DNA from: CALARM01 sp964431735
GTDB taxonomy: Bacteria; Vulcanimicrobiota; SpSt-956; JAKJGF01
Length of the DNA stretch: 29,804 nt
Direction of reading: 5' to 3'
Assembly (NCBI GenBank): GCA_964431735.1
Contig: CAYSLJ010000092.1
Span: 1 to 29,804, forward strand
The translations under genes and the position numbers were made by a program. Under the pieces are notes generated by a model that made no database searches, was not told the origin of the DNA, and saw nothing but the letters and a program-made list of their open reading frames with translations. Below, in pieces: positions 22,015 to 29,770 of the stretch; position 1 is the first letter of the stretch, and every line of letters starts with the position of its first letter.

Positions 22015-25008
22015 GTGAAAGAAAATCCTGCGGAATTTACCCGGAAACAAGAAGCGGAAGATTGTGAAGGGATACAATCCAGATTGAGTCATAATATGCT
22101 GGATATGATAAGCGAAGTTGACATTAATGGTATAAGAACTTATGTAAGTCCTTCTCATAAAACTATTATTGGTTATGAAACAGATTTTCTGAGAGGAAAA
22201 TCAGTCTTCGAATTTACACATCCTGACGATATGGAAAGACTAAAATATGAATTCAATAAAGGTATAAAAGAACAGAAACCGGTAAAAATCGAGTATAGAA
22301 GGCTTCATGCTGACGGATATTATATATGGGTAGAAAGTATAGGAAACGCCGTCTACGATAAAGACGGTAAATTTATCGGTGGAATTATAACTACAAGAGA
22401 TATAACAGAAAGAAAAAAACATGAAAAAGCTCTGGAATACAGACTTGCCATAGAAAAATTAATAACATCTCTTGCAACGGGTTTTATAAATATTTCAACA
22501 TGTGATATCGATGAAGAAATAAATAAATCATTAAAAATTCTCGGAACATTCATGGGTGCACCCAGAGCCTGTATTTATATTGTTTCGGATACTGATAAGA
22601 CCGAAGTATATGAATGGCATATTGAAGGACATAATGGAGGGCTTACCATCAATCCGTCAATAGAACTTTTTAGCCGGATAATAAGCAAATTAAAATCCGG
22701 TGAAGTTGTTTGTATTTCGAACATATCGGAAGTGCCTGAAGAAGCAGAATATCTGAAAAACTCAGGCATCTACTCCCTCATATCAATCCCCATCATAACC
22801 CATAACATATTCACAGGATTTATCGGCTTCGAAAATTTCTCTTCGGGAAAAGAGTGGAAAGAGGAAGATATAAGACTGATGAAACTTATGGGAGAAATAT
22901 TCACTCATGCCGTAGAAAGAAGAAATATGGAATATGCTCTCCATAACCGGCTTGCCATAGAAGATCTTGTAACGTCCATATCTACCAATTTTATTAATAT
23001 ATCCTTTGAGGATATAGACAGGGAAATAAATAAGACACTGAAAATCATCGGAGAATTTTCAGGGGTTGACAGATGCTTAATATCTGCCTCTTCCGATGAC
23101 GGAATGACTGTTGAATATCTCTATAAATGGAATGCCCCTGATGTAAATGAAACAGAAAAAATAACGGAAGGAATAAATATTGAACCTTTTCAATTGTTAA
23201 GAGAAAAAATATGTTCCTTTGATATCATTCATATACCGGGGATTTCAGATCTTCCCGGAGAAGCAGAAAAAAAATTCCGGACAGGTGCCGGTATTAAATC
23301 CCTGCTGAGTATACCAATGTTAATACATAATAATCTGAAAGGTTTTCTCACATTAAATTCCATCAGAAAAGAGAAAATATGGAAAGAAGAAGATATAAGA
23401 CTTTTGAAACTGGTAGCAGATATATTTGTAAATATCTTAAAAAGAAAAGAATCAGAAGAAAAACTCAGGAAAAGTGAGGCCAGTCTGGCACAGACTCAGA
23501 AGATTACCGGGATTGGCAGTTACGAATCAAATCCGGCATCAGGGAAACTTATATGGTCTGAAGAGACTTTTCGAGTTACAGGAATGGATCCTCTCCGGGA
23601 AGAACCTTCTCTGGAGGAATATATAAATATGATCCACCCTGAAGACAGATTTACCGCAAAAGAAACAATAAATAAAGCAATAAGAGAAAAAAAATCCTTC
23701 GATATTGAATACAGAATAATACTTCCCGACGGTTCTTTAAAATACATCCAATCTATCGGTCATCCTGTTATAAATCATAAAGAAAATGTAAATAAAATAG
23801 TGGGAACAATTATGGATATTACGGAAAGAAAAAAGAGACAGGAAGAAAGGGAAAAAATAGAAGAACGTTTGAGATTTGTTCAAAAACATGAAAGTCTCGG
23901 GAAAATGGCTGGAGGTATTGCCCACGGATTTAACAATATACTTGCAAGTATCCTGGGATATACAGAAATAACCCTTATGGATCTTCCTCCTGATTCAAAG
24001 GTAACGACCTATATCAAGCAGATAGAAAAATCAGTATACCGTGGTTCGGAAATAACAAAACAAATGCTTTCCTATACAGGTCACGGAAAATTCATACTTG
24101 AGTCAATAGAGATATCAAAACTAATCAGAGAGATGTATCAATTTATACAAATAACAATTTCAAATAAATGTAACGTTGAATATGTTCTGGAAGAAAATCT
24201 GCCATATATAGAAGGAGATAAGGACCATATAAGGCAGGCCATAATGAATCTCATAATGAATGCTTCTGAAGCGCTGGAAAATAATAATGGTATAATTACT
24301 CTAAAAACGGGTAAAATAATATGCAACAGAGATTATCTCCATGATAAATACCAGGAAGAAAATCTTTCAGAAGGTATATATATATATCTGGATATATCAG
24401 ATACAGGATGTGGCATGTCAGAAGATACTATGAGTAAAATATTCGACCCGTTTTTTACTACCAAATTTCCGGGAAGAGGCCTCGGCCTTGCAGCAGTTCA
24501 TGGTATTATCAGAGTTCACAAAGGAGCTATAAAGGTCTTCAGCAAAAAAGGTGAAGGGACAACCATAAAGTTACTCTTCCCTGTTTTGAAATCTTTACAT
24601 GAACAGGATCTAATAAAATCAAACATTCAGACTAAAGGTAAAACGATACTTATAATTGATGATGCAGAAGATATCTGTACAATAGTAAACAACATCCTTG
24701 AAAGAGTCGGGTTTAGAGTAATATCGGCACCTGACGGCATAGAGGGTCTGAAACTGTTCCGCGAATATATGGAAAATATATCCCTCGTAATAATCGATAT
24801 GATAATGCCTGTTATGGATGGGAAAAAAACCTTTCAAGAATTAAAACTCATAAAAAGTGATATACCTGTTATAGTTACAAGTGGATATAATAAAGAACAT
24901 GCTATGAAAATCATGGGAGTTTCAAATATTGCAGGCTTTATCCAAAAACCTTACAAAGGTAATACTTTGGTGGAACTAGTAAAAAAAGTAATAGCCAGGC
25001 AAGTATAA
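22015..25008 (+). CDS. Hybrid histidine kinase PAS-GAF-GAF-PAS-HisKA-HATPase-REC
   Basis: 997 residues from GTG 22015 (GGAG seven bases upstream); an upstream TTG at 21973 has no ribosome site. Domains: PAS (about 25-135), two tandem GAF domains (about 142-306 and 311-477) with near-parallel openings RLAIEKLITSLATGFINIS and RLAIEDLVTSISTNFINIS, so one is a duplicate of the other, then PAS (about 495-605). HisKA has His637 in GGIAHGFNNILAS, where the residue after His is Gly, not the usual Asp or Glu. The ATPase domain has DTGCGM (796-801) and GRGLGLAAVHG. The C-terminal receiver has phospho-acceptor Asp928 in IIDMIMPVMDG and a Lys in IQKPY. No membrane segment, so a cytosolic sensor. Confidence 0.93.
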   Translation: MKENPAEFTRKQEAEDCEGIQSRLSHNMLDMISEVDINGIRTYVSPSHKTIIGYETDFLRGKSVFEFTHPDDMERLKYEFNKGIKEQKPVKIEYRRLHADGYYIWVESIGNAVYDKDGKFIGGIITTRDITERKKHEKALEYRLAIEKLITSLATGFINISTCDIDEEINKSLKILGTFMGAPRACIYIVSDTDKTEVYEWHIEGHNGGLTINPSIELFSRIISKLKSGEVVCISNISEVPEEAEYLKNSGIYSLISIPIITHNIFTGFIGFENFSSGKEWKEEDIRLMKLMGEIFTHAVERRNMEYALHNRLAIEDLVTSISTNFINISFEDIDREINKTLKIIGEFSGVDRCLISASSDDGMTVEYLYKWNAPDVNETEKITEGINIEPFQLLREKICSFDIIHIPGISDLPGEAEKKFRTGAGIKSLLSIPMLIHNNLKGFLTLNSIRKEKIWKEEDIRLLKLVADIFVNILKRKESEEKLRKSEASLAQTQKITGIGSYESNPASGKLIWSEETFRVTGMDPLREEPSLEEYINMIHPEDRFTAKETINKAIREKKSFDIEYRIILPDGSLKYIQSIGHPVINHKENVNKIVGTIMDITERKKRQEEREKIEERLRFVQKHESLGKMAGGIAHGFNNILASILGYTEITLMDLPPDSKVTTYIKQIEKSVYRGSEITKQMLSYTGHGKFILESIEISKLIREMYQFIQITISNKCNVEYVLEENLPYIEGDKDHIRQAIMNLIMNASEALENNNGIITLKTGKIICNRDYLHDKYQEENLSEGIYIYLDISDTGCGMSEDTMSKIFDPFFTTKFPGRGLGLAAVHGIIRVHKGAIKVFSKKGEGTTIKLLFPVLKSLHEQDLIKSNIQTKGKTILIIDDAEDICTIVNNILERVGFRVISAPDGIEGLKLFREYMENISLVIIDMIMPVMDGKKTFQELKLIKSDIPVIVTSGYNKEHAMKIMGVSNIAGFIQKPYKGNTLVELVKKVIARQV

Positions 25009-25025
25009 AGAAATTACAGTAGACT

Positions 25026-25052
25026 AAAATTTATATCTAGTATATAAATTTT
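25026..25052. terminator. Perfect 11-bp inverted repeat between kinase genes
   Basis: AAAATTTATAT and ATATAAATTTT around a 5-base loop, 18 bp after the stop of the first kinase. It is very AT-rich, so a weak terminator or processing site at best. Confidence 0.45.
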
Positions 25053-25188
25053 GCAGGAAAAATAATATAATCCAGCGAATTTATTTTAAATAAAATATTT
25101 ACCAGGAATAAAATCACATAAAAATCCGCCATTCAGGATAATGGGGTTGTAATTCTATAAAAAGCAGGCTAATTTCGGAGAAAATGTT

Positions 25189-26583
25189 ATGAAAAAAATC
25201 ATTGTAATTGAAGACATGGAATCTATGAGGGCATTAATCATTACGTTACTTCAATCCAATGGTTTCGAGGTAAAAGGCACAGGTGAAGGATTTAAAGGGA
25301 TTGAAATGATAAAAGAATACATACCTGATCTGATTCTGTGCGATGTAGATTTACCCGATACTGACGGTTATGAAATTTTAGGTACCATAAGACAGGATGA
25401 AACTCTATCTATAATACCATTCATTTTCCTGACAGTTCATGCCAACAGTAACGATATACGTCATGGTATGTCCATCGGTGCAGATGATTATATAACAAAA
25501 CCTTTTACGGAAAAAGAACTTATTTCTGCTGTAAAAGCAAGGCTCAGGAAACAGGAAATTTTAAACAAACATTTCCTTTTAATGGCCGATGCATCTCCTG
25601 TTATGATCTGGTTATCAGGGGCAGATAAATCATGTACTTATTTTAATAAAAGATGGCTTGACTTCAGAGGAAAAACTATGGAAGAAGAAAAACATAACGG
25701 ATGGCTGGAAGGTCTTTATCCTGAAGATGTTACTCCCTGTATGGAAGCCTATAGAAAAGCGTTTAATGAAAAAAAAGATTTAGCCATAGAATATCGCCTG
25801 AAACGCTTTGACAATCATTACAGATGGATTCTTGAAACAGGTAATCCCTATTTTGATTCCGATGGATCTTTTGCAGGTTATATCGGTTCCTGTATAGATA
25901 TTACGGAAAGAAAACAGATGGAAGAAAAACTGGAATCTTCCCTGAGAGAAAAAGAAATTCTCCTCAAGGAAATTCACCACAGAGTTAAAAATAACCTCCA
26001 GTTTATTTCCAGCCTTTTATATTTGCAATCTGCAAACATAGAAAATAGTCAAATTCGTAATATATGTAATGACATAAAAAACCGTATCTCTATGATGGCA
26101 AATATTCATGAACATCTCTATCAATCGGAAAATTTCTCCTGTATTAATTTCTCCAAACAGATTAACAGTCTTGTAAATAATATATATCAATCATACAGCA
26201 GTAATTCAAAAAAAATAGATTTCAATATAAAAGTAGAAGATATAGCGCTTGAACTGGATATGGCAATATCGTGCAGTTTAATTCTGAATGAACTCCTTAC
26301 AAATTCTTTTAAATATGCCTTTACAGATAAAAATGACGGAGAGATATCGATAGAATTTTATCGTAAAGGTAAAAAATATGTACTTGTCTATAAAGATGAC
26401 GGGAAAGGTTTTCCCGAAGGCATAGATCCATTAAAAACTAAATCACTGGGACTCCATATAGTTAAACTTTCCGTAAAACAGATAGATGGTAATATGGAAA
26501 TAGATGGAACAAAAGGGATAAAATTCAAATTTGAATTTTCGGAAAATGACAGAGAACAGAAGAATCTCATAAAATCTGAATAA
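25189..26583 (+). CDS. REC-PAS-HisKA_2 histidine kinase
   Basis: 464 residues. An N-terminal receiver has the acidic pocket IEDMES, phospho-acceptor Asp52 in ILCDVDLPDTDGYE and Lys104 in ITKPF. PAS spans about 128-240, ending SCIDITERK. The kinase part is of the HisKA_2 class, with LLKEIHHRVKNNLQFISSLL (phospho-acceptor His263 or His264) and an ATPase domain with ILNELLTNSFKYAF, DDGKGFPEG and SLGLHIVKL. Such REC-first kinases receive phosphate or act as phosphorelay hubs. Start backed by GGAG eight bases upstream. Lies 180 bp after the first hybrid kinase and 59 bp before the third; probably one operon. Confidence 0.93.
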   Translation: MKKIIVIEDMESMRALIITLLQSNGFEVKGTGEGFKGIEMIKEYIPDLILCDVDLPDTDGYEILGTIRQDETLSIIPFIFLTVHANSNDIRHGMSIGADDYITKPFTEKELISAVKARLRKQEILNKHFLLMADASPVMIWLSGADKSCTYFNKRWLDFRGKTMEEEKHNGWLEGLYPEDVTPCMEAYRKAFNEKKDLAIEYRLKRFDNHYRWILETGNPYFDSDGSFAGYIGSCIDITERKQMEEKLESSLREKEILLKEIHHRVKNNLQFISSLLYLQSANIENSQIRNICNDIKNRISMMANIHEHLYQSENFSCINFSKQINSLVNNIYQSYSSNSKKIDFNIKVEDIALELDMAISCSLILNELLTNSFKYAFTDKNDGEISIEFYRKGKKYVLVYKDDGKGFPEGIDPLKTKSLGLHIVKLSVKQIDGNMEIDGTKGIKFKFEFSENDREQKNLIKSE

Positions 26584-26642
26584 ACGCGGATTATCTGTTT
26601 CATTATAAGAGCTTACAAAAAATATATTTAAAGGAGTAACCT

Positions 26643-28583
26643 ATGAAAAAAGGTAGAATTCTTATAGTAGAAGACAATCTGATAGTAGGAGAAAGTCTCC
26701 AGCAAACACTTGAAGACAATGAATACAATGTGCCGGGAATAGTTCTTTCCGGAGAAGAAGCCCTTAAAGAAACAGAAGGAATAAAGCCTGATTTAATATT
26801 AATGGATATAAAATTGAAAGGTGAAATGGATGGAATTACTGCTGCAGAAAAAATATACTCTCATTTTGACATACCGGTAATATATTTGACGGCCTATTCA
26901 AGCAATTCTTTACTGGACAGAGTAAAACTGACCGGTTCCTACGGTTATATACTCAAACCTTTCAAGGAAAAAGAATTAATATTTAATATAGAAATGGCTC
27001 TTTATAAACATAGAATGGAAAAGTCTCTGAAAGAAAGTGAAGAGAGGTACAATCTGGCACTTTCCGAAACAGGACTGTGGGACTGGAATATAGAAACAGG
27101 AATGATTTATTTCAGCCGTGTTTATCATACAATGATCGGTTATGAACCGGATGAGATACCACCTTTTTATGATATGTGGAAAAATCTTATTCACCCCCGG
27201 GAGATAGAAAAATTTGAAGATATTATCAATGAAATTCTTAATAATAAAAAAGAACTCTATGAAATAGAATACAGAATGAAAACAAAAACAGGGGAATGGA
27301 AGTGGATTTTAAGCAGAGGGAAAGTAGTGGAAAGAAATGAGAAAAACAACCCTCTAAGAATGGTAGGAACTCATACGGATATTACAGAGAAAAAGAAGAA
27401 AGAAGAAGAAAATAAAAAAATCGAAGAACGTATCAGATTTATACAGAGACATGAAAGCCTGGGTAAAATGGCAGGAGGTATTGCCCACGGATTTAATAAT
27501 ATTCTTGCAAGTATACTTGGCTATGCTGAAATAAGTATACTGGAAAGTCCTCCTGATTCCTCTGTAATATATTATCTTAAAAAAATACAGAAAGCCACAC
27601 ATCGTGGTTCTGACATAACAAAACAAATGCTTTCCTATACGGGGCACGGAAAAGTCAACATGGAAGAAATAAATCTGCTATCATTGATTAAAGAAATGCA
27701 TCAATTTATAGAAATAAGTATATCAGATAAATGTATATTTAAATATGAAATAGAGGAAAACATTCCAGCCATTCAGGGAGATGCAGGACAGATAAGACAG
27801 GTCATAATAAATTTAATAATGAATGCCTCTGAAGCAATAGAGAATAACAGCGGCACAATTACGTTAAAAGCTGGCAAAATCTTATGTAATGAAACATATT
27901 TATGTAAAAATTACCCTGAAGAACATCTTTTACCGGGAACTTATATGTATCTGGACGTATCAGATACGGGATGCGGTATACCGGAAGAAATTCAAGGTAA
28001 AATATTTGATCCTTTCTTTACGACAAAATTTCTGGGAAGAGGTCTGGGACTTGCTGCAGTACACGGTATAATCCGTGTCCACAGAGGTGCCATAAAGGTT
28101 TTCAGTAAAATCGGAAGAGGAACAACAATAAGATTGCTCTTACCTGCCCTGAGATATTTACAGGAAAAAGAAAAAATAAAAGAATTAACCGTGACAGAAG
28201 TTTATGCCGGCGGGAGAACTGTTCTTGTAATTGATGATTCAGAGGATATATGCACAGTGGCAGGTAAACTGCTGGGGAAGGCAGGTTTCACAGTAATGAC
28301 TGCTTCCAATGGCCTGGAAGGACTGAAAATATTTCGTGCCAGTTGTGACGATATTTCTCTCATAATACTTGATGTAGCCATGCCTGTTATGAGCGGTGAG
28401 AAAGTCTTTAAAGAACTGAAACTCATAAAAAAAGAAGTACCTGTTATAATTACAAGCGGTTATAATGAATCTCACGCCATGAGCAGATTCGGTAAAACAG
28501 AAATTGCAGCTTTTATTCAAAAACCTTACAGAGGACAGGATTTAATAGAAATGGTGCAGAGTCTTATCAGGAAACGTAATTAG
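26643..28583 (+). CDS. Hybrid histidine kinase REC-PAS-HisKA-HATPase-REC
   Basis: 646 residues. The N-terminal receiver has Asp55 in LILMDIKLKGEMDG and Lys in ILKPF (105). PAS spans about 132-250. HisKA carries His282 in GGIAHGFNNILASILGY, again with Gly after His as in the first kinase. ATPase N box NLIMNASEA (Asn394), DTGCGI (441-446), GRGLGLAAVHG (465-475). The C-terminal receiver has Asp577 in IILDVAMPVMSG and Lys627. The last ~380 residues are closely related to the first kinase of the cluster, a recent paralogue. AGGAG lies seven bases before the ATG. Its TAG stop overlaps the terminal repeat of the element beginning at 28580. Confidence 0.93.
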   Translation: MKKGRILIVEDNLIVGESLQQTLEDNEYNVPGIVLSGEEALKETEGIKPDLILMDIKLKGEMDGITAAEKIYSHFDIPVIYLTAYSSNSLLDRVKLTGSYGYILKPFKEKELIFNIEMALYKHRMEKSLKESEERYNLALSETGLWDWNIETGMIYFSRVYHTMIGYEPDEIPPFYDMWKNLIHPREIEKFEDIINEILNNKKELYEIEYRMKTKTGEWKWILSRGKVVERNEKNNPLRMVGTHTDITEKKKKEEENKKIEERIRFIQRHESLGKMAGGIAHGFNNILASILGYAEISILESPPDSSVIYYLKKIQKATHRGSDITKQMLSYTGHGKVNMEEINLLSLIKEMHQFIEISISDKCIFKYEIEENIPAIQGDAGQIRQVIINLIMNASEAIENNSGTITLKAGKILCNETYLCKNYPEEHLLPGTYMYLDVSDTGCGIPEEIQGKIFDPFFTTKFLGRGLGLAAVHGIIRVHRGAIKVFSKIGRGTTIRLLLPALRYLQEKEKIKELTVTEVYAGGRTVLVIDDSEDICTVAGKLLGKAGFTVMTASNGLEGLKIFRASCDDISLIILDVAMPVMSGEKVFKELKLIKKEVPVIITSGYNESHAMSRFGKTEIAAFIQKPYRGQDLIEMVQSLIRKRN

Positions 28584-28615
28584 AGCCTATTGAAAAGGTA
28601 ATATTTTTTCAAAAC

Positions 28616-28896
28616 CTTTCCACTGCCAGGTTCTGGAGAAAAATATATACTGTATTAACAGCCAGTTGTAAATTATAATATATTTCATAACTTATTAGAA
28701 TTTAAGTGAATAGTGAGTGGTGAGCAGTGAGTAGAATATGGCGATGTCACTCACTATTCACTATTCACTACTCACTCATTAATTATGAATTGTTATGAAA
28801 TTAACTATAAATAGAGGCAAAATAGTAGATGTCTGTAAAAGCAGGTTTTATTTCAGGAGGATTATATATTTTTCGGAAGAGCCTGGCAGTGGAAAG
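28616..28896. mobile_element. Middle MITE-like element, relative of 4758-4906
   Basis: 34-bp arms (CTTTCCACTGCCAGG..., 28616-28649 and 28863-28896) with about four mismatches. Arms and core (GTTGTAAATTATA left, AGAGGCAAAATAGTAG right) align with the 4758-4906 element. Its centre is split by the 126-bp heptad element. Confidence 0.75.
28684..28809. repeat. 126-bp heptad element nested in the middle MITE
   Basis: Reverse-complement copy of 11117-11242, including the TTTCATAACTTATTAGAA and AATTATGAATTGTTATGAAA ends and the GTGAGTG/CACTATT heptads. The 4758-4906 element lacks it at the same place, so this is an insertion. Confidence 0.88.
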
Positions 28897-28963
28897 CTAT
28901 GGGGCGACTTTTCGGATAGGCTTTTAATAGCTGTCCCGTCATAGATTTCCGGTATCAATTATT

Positions 28964-29020
28964 CAGATTTCAGGTTTCAGGTTATGGGATCCTGACCAGA
29001 CTCCCATAACCCATAACCTT
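28964..29020. repeat. CAGGTTT/CCATAAC heptad hairpin
   Basis: CAGATTT CAGGTTT CAGGTTA heptads (28964-28984) precede CCATAAC CCATAAC. GGTTATGGGA (28980-28989) and TCCCATAACC (29002-29011) form a perfect 10-bp stem with a 12-base loop. It may end transcription from the selenoprotein gene to its right (minus strand), which stops at 29051. Confidence 0.75.
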
Positions 29021-29050
29021 TAAAACCATATTGTTTTTTTCAGGGGAACC

Positions 29051-29347
29051 TTAACAACATGAAACATTTTTTAAGCTCAATTTAAAACCTTTACGATAAA
29101 ATGTTTCTACATAATCGAGTGTCAATAAACCATAATACTTTATTAATTCAGCTGTATCAGGAGATAACAGAAATTTAATTCCATCCTGTTCATAGAAAAT
29201 ATCCTGTTCTTTTGACTCATCCAGAGCCAATCCCATTCTGGGTCCTCCTCAGCCGACACCTTGAAAAATTACACGAAAATTTTTACCTGAGCTATGAGAA
29301 AGTTCTTCCTTTAATTTCTTAATTGCTATTTCAGTGATTGATAACAT
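29051..29347 (-). CDS. HesB/IscA-like selenoprotein (in-frame TGA as Sec33)
   Basis: 98 residues if TGA 29249-29251 is read through. It starts MLSITEIAIKKLKEEL with AGGAGG nine bases upstream. The core reads VIFQGVG-(TGA)-GGPRMGLALDE, and the TGA stands exactly where IscA/HesB proteins have the first conserved Cys (GAGCGGP). The frame is open and family-like on both sides, ending LKNVSCC at 29051. HesB-like selenoproteins are an established family, so selenocysteine is the best reading. IscA-like proteins act in Fe-S cluster assembly or iron transfer, though this short selenoprotein branch is uncharacterised. Ordinary gene calling would report only 61 residues from ATG 29236. A nonsense pseudogene is the alternative. 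Confidence 0.8.
29214..29244 (-). promoter_or_regulatory. selC-dependent SECIS: Candidate bacterial SECIS stem-loop
   Basis: Starts five bases after the TGA: GAC and CCAGA pair with UCUGG and GUC (3+5 bp, a 4-base bulge on the 3' side) around an 11-base loop AUGGGAUUGGC. Position just downstream of UGA fits a bacterial SECIS. A competing 4-bp CCCA-GAA-TGGG hairpin exists, so the fold is tentative. Confidence 0.45.
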
Positions 29348-29493
29348 ATTGTTCGGCCTCCTTTATTGAATTTTTATAGTACCGATGTCCTTTTACATTT
29401 ATAGATGCAGAAAAATGATAGAAGATTCAAAAAAATTTCCTCTGTATATGCAAAAAGGCAAAAAGGATTCTGGATAAAAAAAGTAGAATGTAA

Positions 29494-29693
29494 TTAAAAA
29501 CTATCTGAAAAGTAGAATTAAAAATTAAACGTAAGCGTTCAGCTATCAGCAGTCAGCTTTTACAGCAATTATATAATAAATGTCGTTAATTCTATTTTTC
29601 AGACTGATTTACACAGTCAGGCTATGTAAGTTTTAGCTGATAGCTGAAGGCTGAACGCTTACGGTATTTGATGACTGTTCGGATAGGCTCTAA
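29494..29693. mobile_element. MITE-like element with TTAGAGCCTATCCGAA ends and AGCTGAA heptads
   Basis: The left arm 29494-29513 and inverted right arm 29674-29693 agree at about 15 of 20 positions and match the ends of the 28580-28926 element. Inside, GTTCAGC TATCAGC AGTCAGC (29537-29557) faces AGCTGAT AGCTGAA GGCTGAA CGCTTAC (29635-29662). No ORF. The 146 bp before it (29348-29493) show nothing recognisable apart from the ribosome site of the selenoprotein gene. Confidence 0.65.
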
Positions 29694-29770
29694 GGGGTTG
29701 TCAAGAAATAACCTCATCATATTTACAGTCTATATCGTGACGCGTTACGCGTGACGCGTAACGCGAGGAT
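29691..29770. repeat. Dispersed repeat with GACGCGTTACGCGTGACGCG heptads (copy of 5133-5198)
   Basis: Starts directly at the end of the 29494-29693 element and matches the reverse complement of 5133-5198 except for 14 added bases in the heptad part. The last 34 bases of the window (29771-29804) are unassigned. Confidence 0.85.

Larger units (their letters stand above)
28580..28926. mobile_element. Outer MITE-like element with TTAGAGCCTATYCGAAAAGT ends
   Basis: The left arm 28580-28599 and inverted right arm 28906-28926 share GCCTAT plus GAAAAG with a few mismatches. A second element with the same ends lies at 29494-29693. No ORF inside. It contains two further inverted-repeat layers. Its left arm includes the stop codon of the third kinase. 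Bases 28927-29050 contain only the hairpin listed separately. Confidence 0.6.

Noticed and set aside
29051..29236. 61-residue protein starting at ATG 29236
   Set aside because: It is the C-terminal part of the HesB-like protein. A better start with AGGAGG exists at 29347 if TGA is read through.
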